A stretch of DNA of 64,000 nucleotides from NCBI RefSeq assembly GCF_029227915.1, contig NC_079882.1, forward strand, positions 32,356,001 to 32,420,000, read 5' to 3'. A program made the position numbers and the translations under genes. The notes below the pieces were generated by a model, which worked only from the letters and a program-made list of their open reading frames with translations, made no database searches and was not told the origin of the DNA. The DNA comes from Hydractinia symbiolongicarpus (taxonomy: Eukaryota > Cnidaria > Hydrozoa > Anthoathecata > Hydractiniidae). This document shows positions 23,561-35,382 of the stretch, in pieces; positions within the stretch are counted from its first letter, which is position 1, and the number at the start of each line of letters is the position of its first letter.

Positions 23561-24779
23561 CGGCGATTAAACTCCTTTTATTCAGCGTCTCATCAAAAAT
23601 GAAAACATTTTTGAAAACTACAAGTCTCATGCGTTTTAGTGGTGAAAAAATAATTTAAAAAATCGTTCTGGAAATGAGTTTACTCACAGGGTACTTTCTT
23701 TGTATACATTCGATTATACGGGCCAAGCCCCGGATTTACGGGAAAACGCCCGATTTCGTTTGCCGGCGATTAAACCTCTTTCATTAAGCGTCTCATCAAA
23801 AATGAAAACATTTTTAAAAACTACAAGTCTCATGCGTTTTAGTGGTGAAAAAAAAATTTAAAAAATCGTTCTGGAAATGAGTTTACTCCCTGGGTACTTT
23901 CTTTGTATACTTTTGACTATACGGGCCGAGTCCGGGATTTAGGGAAATCGCAGGTTTTCGTTTGCCGGCGATTAAACTTCTTTTATTCAGCGTCTCATCA
24001 AAAATGAAAACATTTTTGAGAACTACAAGTCTCATGCGTTTTAGTGGTGAAAAAATAATTTAAAAAATCGTTCGGGAAATGAGTTTACTCCCTGGGTACT
24101 TTCTTTGTATACTTTTGACTATACAGCCCGAGTCCGGGATTTAGGGAAATCGCAGGTTTTCGTTTGCCGGCGATTAAACTGCTTTTATTCAGCGTCTCAT
24201 CAAAAATGAAAACATTTTTAAAAACTACAAGTCTTATGCGTTTTAGCGGTGAAATATAATTTAAAAAATCGTTCTGGAAATGAGTTTACTCCCTGGGTAC
24301 TTTCTTTGTATACTTTTGACTATACAGCCCGAGTCCGGGATTTAGGGAAATCACAGGTTTTCGTTTGCCGGCGATTAAACTGCTTTTATTCAGCGTCTCA
24401 TCAAAAATGAAAACATTTTTGAAAACTAAAAGTCTCATGCGTTTTAGTGGTGAAAAAATAATTTAAAAAATCGTTCGGGAAATGAGTTTACTCCCTAAGT
24501 ACTTTCTTTGTATACTTTTGACTATACGGGCCAAGCCGGGATTTACGGGAAATCGCGGGTTTTCGTTTGGCGGCGATTAAACTTCTTTTATTCAGCGTCT
24601 CATCAAAAATGAAAACATTTTTAAAAACTACAAGTCTTATGCGTTTTAGTGGTGAAAAAATAATTTAAAAAATCGTTCTGGAAATGAGTTTACTCACAGG
24701 GTACTTTCTTTGTATACATTCGACTATACGTGCCAAGCCCAGGATTTACGGGAAATCGCGGGTTTTCGTTTGCCGGCGA
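23561..24779. repeat. Middle domain: transition with adjacent near-identical C monomers
   Basis: Two neighbouring monomers share the private variant ATACAGCCCGAGTCCGG (about 24,121 and 24,322), one monomer apart. This indicates duplication at the single-monomer scale. Other copies include AACGCCCGATTTCG near 23,746 and a CCCTAAGTACTTTC variant near 24,493. No non-satellite sequence is present. Confidence 0.7.
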
Positions 24780-27700
24780 TTAAACTTCTTTTATTCAGCG
24801 CCTCATCAAAAATGAAAACATTTTTGAAAACTACAAGTCTCATGCGTTTTAGTGGTGAAAAAATAATTTAAAAAATCGTTCGGGAAATGAGTTTACTCCC
24901 TGGGTACTTTTTCTGTATACTTTTGACTATACGGGCCAAGCCGGGATTTACGGGAAATCGCGGGTTTTCGTTTGCCGGCGATTAAACTTCTTTTATTCAG
25001 CGTCTCATCAAAAATGAAAACATCTTTTAAAACTACAAGTCTTATGCGTTTTAGTGGTGAAAAAATAATTTAAAAAATCGTTCTGGAAATGAGTTTACTC
25101 ACAGGGTACTTTCTTTGTATACATTCGATTATACGGTCCAAACCCGGGATTTTTGGGAAATCGCGGGTTTTCGTTTTCCGGCGATTAAACCTCTTTCATT
25201 AAGCGTCTCATCAAAAATGAAAACATTTTTGAAAACTACAAGTCTCATGCGTTTTAGTGGTGAAAAAAAAATTTTAAAAATCGTTCGGGAAATGAGTTTA
25301 CTCCCTGGGTACTTTCTTTGTATACATTTGATTATACGGGCCAAGCCCCGGATTTACGGGAAAACGCGGGATTTCGTTTGCCGGCGATTAAACCTCTTTC
25401 ATTAAGCGTCTCATCAAAAATGAAAACATTTTTGAAAACTACAAGTCTCATGCGTTTTAGTGGTGAAAAAAAAATTTAAAAAATCGTTCTGGAAATGAGT
25501 TTACTCCCTGGGTACTTTCTTTGTATAATTTTGACTATACGGGCCGAGTCCGGGATTTAGGGAAATCGCAGGTTTTCGTTTGCCAGCGATTTAACTTCTT
25601 TTATTCAGCGTCTCATCAAAAATGAAAACATTTTTGAAAACTACAAGTCTCATGCGTTTTAGTGGTGAAAAAATAATTTAAAAAATCGTTCTGGAAATGA
25701 GTTTACTCACAGGGTACTTTCTTTGTATACATTCGACTATACGTGCCAAGCCCAGGATTTACGGGAAATCGCGGGTTTTCGTTTGCCGGCGATTAAACTT
25801 CTTTTATTCAGCGCCTCATCAAAAATGAAAACATTTTTGAAAACTACAAGTCTCATGCGTTTTAGTGGTGAAAAAATAATTTAAAAAATCGTTCGGGAAA
25901 TGAGTTTACTCCCTGGGTACTTTTTCTGTATACTTTTGACTATACGGGCCAAGCCGGTATTTACGGGAAATCGCGGGTTTTCGTTTGCCGGCGATTAAAC
26001 TTCTTTTATTCAGCGTCTCATCAAAAATGAAAACATTTTTTAAAACTACAAGTCTCATGCGTTTTAGTGGTGAAAAAAAAATTTAAAAAATCGTTCGGGA
26101 AATGAGTTTACTCCCTGGGTACTTTCTTTGTATACATTTGACTATACGGGCCAAGCCCCGGATTTACGGGAAAACGCGGGATTTCGTTTGCCGGCGATTA
26201 AACCTCTTTCATTAAGCGTCTCATCAAAAATGAAAACATTTTTGAAAACTACAAGTCTTATGCGTTTTAGTGGTGAAAAAATAATTTAAAAAATCGTTCT
26301 GGAAATGAGTTTACTCACAGGGTACTTTCTTTGTATACATTCGACTATACGTGCCAAGCCCAGGATTTACGGGAAATCGCGGGTTTTCGTTTGCCGGCGA
26401 TTAAACTTCTTTTATTCAGCGTCTCATCAAAAATGAAAACATTTTTGAAAACTACAAGTCTTATGCGTTTTAGTGGTGAAAAAATAATTTAAAAAATCGT
26501 TCTGGAAATGAGTTTACTCACAGGGTACTTTCTTTGTATACATTCGACTATACGTGCCTAGCCCAGGATTTACGGGAAATCGCGGGTTTTCGTTTGCCGG
26601 CGATTAAACTTCTTTTATTCAGCGCCTCATCAAAAATGAAAACATTTTTGAAAACTACAAGTCTCATGCGTTTTAGTGGTGAAAAAATAATTTAAAAAAT
26701 CGTTCGGGAAATGAGTTTACTCCCTGGGTACTTTTTCTGTATACTTTTGACTATACGGGCCAAGCCGGGATTTACGGGAAATCGCGGGTTTTCGTTTGCC
26801 GGCGATTAAACTTCTTTTATTCAGCGTCTCATCAAAAATGAAAACATTTTTTAAAACTACAAGTCTTATGCGTTTTAGTGGTGAAAAAATAATTTAAAAA
26901 ATCGTTCTGGAAATGAGTTTACTCACACTTTCTTTGTATACATTCGATTATACGGTCCAAACCCGGGATTTTTTGGAAATCGCGGGTTTTCGTTTTCCGG
27001 CGATTAAACCTCTTTCATTAAGCGTCTCATCAAAAATGAAAACATTTTTGAAAACTACAAGTCTCATGCGTTTTAGTAGTGAAAAAAAAATTTAAAAAAT
27101 CGTTCGGGAAATGAGTTTACTCCCTGGGTACTTTCTTTGTATACATTTGATTATACGGGCCAAGCCCCGGATTTACGGGAAAACGCGGGATTTCGTTTGC
27201 CGGCGATTAAACTTCTTTTATTCAGCGCCTCATCAAAAATGAAAACATTTTTGAAAACTACAAGTCTCATGCGTTTTAGTGGTGAAAAAATAATTTAAAA
27301 AATCGTTCGGGAAATGAGTTTACTCCCTGGGTACTTTTTCTGTATACTTTTGTCTATACGGGCCAAGCCGGGATTTACGGGAAATCGCGGGTTTTCGTTT
27401 GCCGGCGATTAAACTTCTTTTATTCAGCGTCTCATCAAAAATGAAAACATTTTTTAAAACTACAAGTCTTATGCGTTTTAGTGGTGAAAAAATAATTTAA
27501 AAAATCGTTCTGGAAATGAGTTTACTCACAGGGTACTTTCTTTGTATACATTCGATTATACGGTCCAAACCCGGGATTTTTTGGAAATCGCGGGTTTTCG
27601 TTTTCCGGCGATTAAACCTCTTTCATTAAGCGTCTCATCAAAAATGAAAACATTTTTGAAAACTACAAGTCTCATGCGTTTTAGTGGTGAAAAAAAAATT

Positions 27701-30700
27701 TAAAAAATCGTTCGGGAAATGAGTTTACTCCCTGGGTACTTTCTTTGTATACATTTGATTATACGGGCCAAGCCCCGGATTTACGGGAAAACGCGGGATT
27801 TCGTTTGCCGGCGATTAAACCTCTTTCATTAGGCGTCTCATCAAAAATGAAAACATTTTTGAAAACTACAAGTCTCATGCGTTTTAGTGGTGAAAAAAAA
27901 ATTTAAAAAATCGTTCTGGAAATGAGTTTACTCCCTGGGTACTTTCTTTGTATAATTTTGACTATACGGGCCGAGTCCGGGATTTAGGGAAATCGCAGGT
28001 TTTCGTTTGCCAGCGATTAAACTTCTTTTATTCAGCGTCTCATCAAAAATGAAAACATTTTTGAAAACTACAAGTCTCATGCGTTTTAGTGGTGAAAAAA
28101 TAATTTAAAAAATCGTTCTGGAAATGAGTTTACTGACAGGGTACTTTCTTTGTATACATTCGACTATACGTGCCAAGCCCAGGATTTACGGGAAATCGCG
28201 GGTTTTCGTTTGCCGGCGATTAAACTTCTTTTATTCAGCGCCTCATCAAAAATGAAAACATTTTTGAAAACTACAAGTCTCATGCGTTTTAGTGGTGAAA
28301 AAATAATTTAAAAAATCGTTCGGGAAATGAGTTTACTCCCTGGGTACTTTTTCTGTATACTTTTGACTATACGGGCCAAGCCAGGATTTACGGGAAATCG
28401 CGGGTTTTCGTTTGCCGGCGATTAAACTTCTTTTATTCAGCGTCTCATCAAAAATGAAAACATTTTTTAAAACTACAAGTCTCATGCGTTTTAGTGGTGA
28501 AAAAAAAATTTAAAAAATCGTTCGGGAAATGAGTTTACTCCCTGGGTACTTTCTTTGTATACATTTGACCATACGGGCCAAGCCCCGGATTTACGGGAAA
28601 ACGCGGGATTTCGTTTGCCGGCGATTAAACCTCTTTCATTAAGCGTCTCATCAAAAATGAAAACATTTTTGAAAACTACAAGTCTCTTGCGTTTTAGTGG
28701 TGAAAAAATAATTTAAAAAATCGTTCGGGAAATGAGTTTACTCCCTGAGTACTTTCTTTGTATACTTTTGACTATACGGGCCAAGCCGGGATTTACGGGA
28801 AATCGCGGGTTTTCGTTTGCCGGCGATTAAACTTCTTTCATTCAGCGTCTCATCAAAAATGAAAACATTTTTAAAAACTACAAGTCTTATGCGTTTTAGT
28901 GGTGAAAAAATAATTTAAAAAATCGTTCTGGAAATGAGTTTACTCACAGGGTACTTTCTTTGTATACATTCGATTATACGTGCCAAGCCCAGGATTTACG
29001 GGAAATCGCGGGTTTTCGTTTGCCGGCGATTAAACTTCTTTTATTCAGCGCCTCATCAAAAATGAAAACATTTTTGAAAACTACAAGTCTCATGCGTTTT
29101 AGTGGTGAAAAAATAATTTAAAAAATCGTTCGGGAAATGAGTTTACTCCCTGGGTACTTTTTCTGTATACTTTTGACTATACGGGCCAAGCCGGGATTTA
29201 CGGGAAATTGCGGGTTTTCGTTTGCCGGCGATTAAACGTCTTTTATTCAGCGTCTCATCAAAAATGAAAACATTTTTTAAAACTACAAGTCTTATGCGTT
29301 TTAGTGGTGAAAAAATAATTTAAAAAATCGTTCTGGAAATGAGTTTACTCACAGGGTACTTTCTTTGTATACATTCGATTATACGGTCCAAACCCGGGAT
29401 TTTTGGGAAATCGCGGGTTTTCGTTTTCCGGCGATTAAACCTCTTTCATTAAGCGTCTCATCAAAAATGAAAACATTTTTGAAAACTACAAGTCTCATGC
29501 GTTTTAGTGGTGAAAAAAAAATTTAAAAAATCGTTCGGGAAATGAGTTTACTCCCTGGGTACTTTCTTTGTATACATTTGATTATACGGGCCAAGCCCCG
29601 GATTTACGGGAAAACGCGGGATTTCGTTTGCCGGCGATTAAACCTCTTTCATTAAGCGTCTCATCAAAAATGAAAACATTTTTGAAAACTACAAGTCTCA
29701 TGCGTTTTAGTGGTGAAATAAAAATTTAAAAAATCGTTCTGGAAATGAGTTTACTCCCTGGGTACTTTCTTTGTATAATTTTGACTATACGGGCCGAGTC
29801 CGGGATTTAGGGAAATCGCAGGTTTTCGTTTGCGAGCGATTAAACTTCTTTTATTCAGCGTCTCATCAAAAATGAAAACATTTTTGAAAACTACAAGTCT
29901 CATGCGTTTTAGTGGTGAAAAAATAATTTAAAAAATCGTTCTGGAAATGAGTTTACTCACAGGGTACTTTCTTTGTATACATTCGCTATACGTGCCAAGC
30001 CCAGGATTTACGGGAAATCGCGGGTTTTCGTTTGCCGGCGATTAAACTTCTTTTATTCAGCGCCTCATCAAAAATGAAAACATTTTTGAAAACTACAAGT
30101 CTCATGCGTTTTAGTGGTGAAAAAATAATTTAAAAAATCGGTCGGGAAATGAGTTTACTCCCTGGGTACTTTTTCTGTATACTTTTGACTATACGGGCCA
30201 AGCCGGGATTTACGGGAAATCGCGGGTTTTCGTTTGCCGGCGATTAAACTTCTTTTATTCAGCGTCTCATCAAAAATGAAAACATTTTTTAAAACTACAA
30301 GTCTCATGCGTTTTAGTGGTGAAAAAAAAATTTAAAAAATCGTTCGGGAAATGAGTTTACTCCCTGGGTACTTTCTTTGTATACATTTGACTATACGGGC
30401 CAAGCCCCGGATTTACGGGAAAACGCGGGATTTCGTTTGCCGGCGATTAAACCTCTTTCATTAAGCGTCTCATCAAAAATGAAAACATTTTTAAAAACTA
30501 CAAGTCTCTTGCGTTTTAGTGGTGAAAAAAAAATTTAAAAAATCGTTCTGGAAATGAGTTTACTCCCTGGGTACTTTCTTTGTATACTTTTGACTATACT
30601 GGCCGAGTCCGGGATTTAGGGAAATCGCAGGTTTTCGTTTGCCGGCGATTAAACTTCTTTTATTCAGCGTCTCATCAAAAATGAAAACATTTTTGAAAAC

Positions 30701-32550
30701 TACAAGTCTCATGCGTTTTAGTGGTGAAAAAATAATTTAAAAAATCGTTCGGGAAATGAGTTTACTCCCTGGGTACTTTCTTTGTATACTTTTCACTATA
30801 CGGGCCAAGCCGGGATTTACGGGAAATCGCGGGTTTTCGTTTGCCGGCGATTACACTTCTTTTATTCAGCGTCTCATCAAAAATGAAAGCATTTTTGAAA
30901 ACTACAAGTCTCATGCGTTTTAGTGGTGAAAAAATAATTTAAAAAATCGTTCTGGAAATGAGTTTACTCACAGGGTACTTTCTTTGTATACATTCGACTA
31001 TACGTGCCAAGCCCAGGATTTACGGGAAATCGCGGGTTTTCGTTTGCCGGCGATTAAACTTCTTTTATTCAGCGTCTCATCAAAAATGAAAACATTTTTG
31101 AAAACTACAAGTCTCATGCGTTTTAGTGGTGAAAAAATAATTTAAAAAATCGTTCTGGAAATGAGTTTACTCACAGGGTACTTTCTTTGTATGCATTCGA
31201 CTATACGTGCCAAGCCCAGGATTTACAGGAAATCGCGGGTTTTCGTTTGCCAGCGATTAAACTTCTTTTATTCAGCGCCTCATCAAAAATGAGAACATTT
31301 TTGAAAACTACAAGTCTCATGCGTTTTAGTGGTGAAAAAATAATTTAAAAAATCGTTCGGGAAATGAGTTTACTTCCTTGGTACTTTTTCTGTATACTTT
31401 TGACTATACGGGCCAAGCCGGGATTTACGGGAAATCGCGGGTTTTCGTTTGCCGGCGATTAAACTTCTTTTATTCAGCGTCTCATCAAAAATGAAAACAT
31501 TTTTTAAAACTACAAGTCTTATGCGTTTTAGTGGTGAAAAAATAATTTAAAAAATCGTTCTGGAAATGAGTTTACTCACAGGGTACTTTCTTTGTATACA
31601 TTCGATTATACGGTCCAAGCCCGGGATTTACGGGAAATCGCGGGTTTTCGTTTTCCGGCGATTAAACCTCTTTCATTAAGCGTCTCATCAAAAATGAAAA
31701 CATTTTTGAAAACTACAAGTCTCATGCGTTTTAGTGGTGAAAAAAAAATTTAAAAAATCGTTCAGGAAATGAGTTTACTCCCTGGCTACTTTCTTTGTAT
31801 ACATTTGACTATACGGGCCAAGCCCCGGATTTGCGGGAAAACGCGGGATTTCGTTTGCCGGCGATTAAACCTCTTTCATTAAGCGTCTCATCAAAAATAA
31901 AAACATTTTTGAAAATTACAAGTCTCTTGCGTTTTAGTGGTGAAAAAAAAATTTAAAAAATCGTTCTGGAAATGAGTTTACTCCCTGGGTACTTTCTCTG
32001 TATACTTTTGACTATACGGGCCGAGTCCGGGATTTAGGGAAATCGCGGGTTTTCGTTTGCCGGCGATTAAACTTCTTTTATTCAGCGTCTCATCAAAAAT
32101 GAAAACATTTTTGAAAACTACAAGTCTCATGCGTTTTAGTGGTGAAAAAATAATTTAAAAAATCGTTCGGGAAATGAGTTTACTCCCTGGGTACTTTCTT
32201 TGTATACTTTTGACTATACGGGCCAAGCCGGGATTTACGGGAAATCGCGGGTTTTCGTTTGCCGGCGATTAAACTTCTTTTATTCAGCGTCTCATCAAAA
32301 ATGAAAACATTTTTAAAAACTACAAGTCTTATGCGTTTTAGTGGTGAAAAAATAATTTAAAAAATCGTTCTGGAAATGAGTTTACTCACAGGGTACGTTC
32401 TTTGCATACATTTGACTATACGTGCCAAGCCCGGGATTTACGGGAAATCGCGGGTTTTCGTTTGCCGGCGATTAAACTTCTTTTATTCAGCGTCTCATCA
32501 AAAATGAAAACATTTTTGAAAACTACAAGTCTCATGCGTTTTAGTGGTGA
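24780..32550. repeat. Middle domain: variable HOR marked by GCGCCTCATC (3- to 6-mers)
   Basis: The marker CAGCGCCTCATC recurs with its GCG at 24,798, 25,811, 26,622, 27,225, 28,238, 29,048, 30,060 and 31,275. Spacings are 1013, 811, 603, 1013, 810, 1012 and 1215 bp, that is 5, 4, 3, 5, 4, 5 and 6 monomers. The usual order is marker monomer, then the TACTTTTTCTGTATAC monomer, then D (ATTATACGGTCC) and/or E, then C, with one or more skipped in the shorter units. The 603-bp step includes the 5-bp deletion at 26,937. The 1012-bp step includes a one-base deletion (ATTCGCTATACG) near 29,983. Confidence 0.85.
26931..26945. repeat. 5-bp deletion variant monomer
   Basis: TTACTCACAGGGTACTTTC is reduced to TTACTCACACTTTC, losing GGGTA. 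I saw it in no other copy, so it is young or has not spread. The same monomer is followed by a D copy with GGGATTTTTTGGAAATCG, a variant repeated near 27,570. Confidence 0.85.
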
Positions 32551-35382
32551 AAAAATGATTTAAAAAATCGTTCGGGAAATGAGTTTACTCCCTGGGTACT
32601 TTCTTTGTATACTCTTGACTATACGGGCCAAGCCGGGATTTACGGGAAATCGCGGGTTTTCGTTTGCCGGCGATTAAACTTCTTTTATTCAGCGTCTCAT
32701 CAAAAATTAAAACATTTTTAAAAACTACAAGTCTTATGCGTTTTAGTGGTGAAAAAATAATTTAAAAAATCGTTCTGGAAATGAGTTTACTCACAGGGTA
32801 CTTTCTTTGTATACATTCGACTATACGGGCCAAGCCCGGGATTTACGGGAAATCGCGGGTTTTCGTTTTCCGGCGATTAAACCTCTTTCATTAAGCGTCT
32901 CATCAAAAATGAAAACATTTTTAAAAACTACAAGTCTCATGCGTTTTAGTGGTGAAAAAAAAATTTAAAAAATCGTTCGGGAAATGAGTTTACTCCCTGG
33001 GTACTTTCTTTGTATACATTTGACTATACGGGCCAAGCCCCGGATTTACGGGAAAACGCGGGATTTCGTTTGCCGGCGATTAAACCTCTTTCATTAAGCG
33101 TCTTATCAAAAATGAAAACATTTTTGAAAACTACAAGTCTCATGCGTTTTAGTGGTGAAAAAAAAAATTAAAAAATCGTTCTGGAAATGAGTTTACTCCC
33201 TGGGTACCTTCTTTGTATACTTTTGACTATACGGGCCGAGTCCGGGATTTAGGAAAATCGCAGGTTTTCGTTTGCCGGCGATTAAACTGCTTTTACTCAC
33301 CGTCTCATCAAAAATGAAGACATTTTTGAAAACTACAAGTCTCATGCGTTTTAGTGGTGAAAAAATAATTTAAAAAATCGTTCGGGAAATGAGTTTACTC
33401 CCTGGGTACTTTCTTTGTATACTTTTGACTATACGGGCCAAGCCGGGATTTACGGGAAATCGCGGGTTTTCGTTTGCCGGCGATTAAACTGCTTTTATAC
33501 AGCGTCTCATCAAAAATGAAAACATTCTTGAAAACTACAAGTCTCATGCGTTTTAGTGGTGAAATAATAATTTAAAAAATCGTTTGGGAAATGAGTTTAC
33601 TCCCTAGGTACTTTCTTTGTATACTTTTGACTATACGGGCCAAGCCCGGGATTTACGGGAAATCGTAGGTTTTCGTTTGCCGGCGATTAAACTTCTTTTA
33701 TTCAGCGTCTCATCAAAAATGAAAACAATTTCAAAAACTACAAGTCTTATGCGTTTTAGTGGTGAAAAATTAATTTAAAAAATCGTTCTGGAAATGAGTT
33801 TACGCCCTGGGTACTTTCTTTGTATACTTTTGACTATACGGGCCGAGTCCGGGATTTAGGGAAATCGCAGGTTTTCGTTTGCGGCGATTAAACTGCTTTT
33901 ATTCAGCGTCTCATCAAAAATGAAAACATTTTTGAAAACTACAAGTCTCATGCGTTTTAGTGGTGAAAAAATGATTTAAAAAATCGTTCGGGAAATGAGT
34001 TTACTCCCTGGGTACTTTCTTTGTATACTCTTGACTATACGGGCCAAGCCGGGATTTACGGGAAATCGCGGGTTTTCGTTTGCCGGCGATTAAACTTCTT
34101 TTATTCAGCGTCTCATCAAAAATTAAAACATTTTTAAAAACTACAAGTCTTATGCGTTTTAGTGGTGAAAAAATAATTTAAAAAATCGTTCTGGAAATGA
34201 GTTTACTCACAGGGTACTTTCTTTGTATACATTCGACTATACGGGCCAAGCCCGGGATTTACGGGAAATCGCGGGTTTTCGTTTTCCGGCGATTAAACCT
34301 CTTTCATTAAGCGTCTCATCAAAAATGAAAACATTTTTAAAAACTACAAGTCTCATGCGTTTTAGTGGTGAAAAAAAAATTTAAAAAATCGTTCGGGAAA
34401 TGAGTTTACTCCCTGGGTACTTTCTTTGTATACATTTGACTATACGGGCCAAGCCCCGGATTTACGGGAAAACGCGGGATTTCGTTTGCCGGCGATTAAA
34501 CCTCTTTCATTAAGCGTCTTATCAAAAATGAAAACATTTTTGAAAACTACAAGTCTCATGCGTTTTAGTGGTGAAAAAAAAAATTAAAAAATCGTTCTGG
34601 AAATGAGTTTACTCCCTGGGTACCTTCTTTGTATACTTTTGACTATACGGGCCGAGTCCGGGATTTAGGAAAATCGCAGGTTTTCGTTTGCCGGCGATTA
34701 AACTGCTTTTACTCACCGTCTCATCAAAAATGAAAACATTTTTGAAAACTACAAGTCTCATGCGTTTTAGTGGTGAAAAAATAATTTAAAAAATCGTTCG
34801 GGAAATGAGTTTACTCCCTGGGTACTTTCTTTGTATACTTTTGACTATACGGGCCAAGCCGGGATTTACGGGAAATCGCGGGTTTTCGTTTGCCGGCGAT
34901 TAAACTGCTTTTATACAGCGTCTCATCAAAAATGAAAACATTCTTGAAAACTACAAGTCTCATGCGTTTTAGTGGTGAAATAATAATTTAAAAAATCGTT
35001 TGGGAAATGAGTTTACTCCCTAGGTACTTTCTTTGTATACTTTTGACTATACGGGCCAAGCCCGGGATTTACGGGAAATCGTAGGTTTTCGTTTGCCGGC
35101 GATTAAACTTCTTTTATTCAGCGTCTCATCAAAAATGAAAACAATTTCAAAAACTACAAGTCTTATGCGTTTTAGTGGTGAAAAAATAATTTAAAAAATC
35201 GTTCTGGAAATGAGTTTACGCCCTGGGTACTTTCTTTGTATACTTTTGACTATACGGGCCGAGTCCGGGATTTAGGGAAATCGCAGGTTTTCGTTTGCGG
35301 CGATTAAACTGCTTTTATTCAGCGTCTCATCAAAAATGAAAACATTTTTGAAAACTACAAGTCTCATGCGTTTTAGTGGTGA
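32551..35382. repeat. Near-identical tandem pair of a 1416-bp 7-mer
   Basis: AAAAATGATT at 32,551 and ACTCTTGACT at 32,611 recur exactly 1416 bp later, at 33,967 and 34,027. Further private variants are also shared by both units: AAAAATTAAAACA, GGTACCTTC, CTTTTACTCACCG, TTTTATACAGCG, CCCTAGGTAC, AACAATTTC and GTTTGCGGCG. I noticed only a few differences, such as GAAGACATT (33,317) against GAAAACATT (34,733), and GAAAAATTAATT against GAAAAAATAATT. This is among the most recent duplications in the window. Confidence 0.9.

Noticed and set aside
25129-25344. Minus-strand open frames (also 19526-19741 and 41325-41522)
   Set aside because: These are antisense readings of the same D/E monomers and appear only where a D/E copy lacks a stop in that frame.
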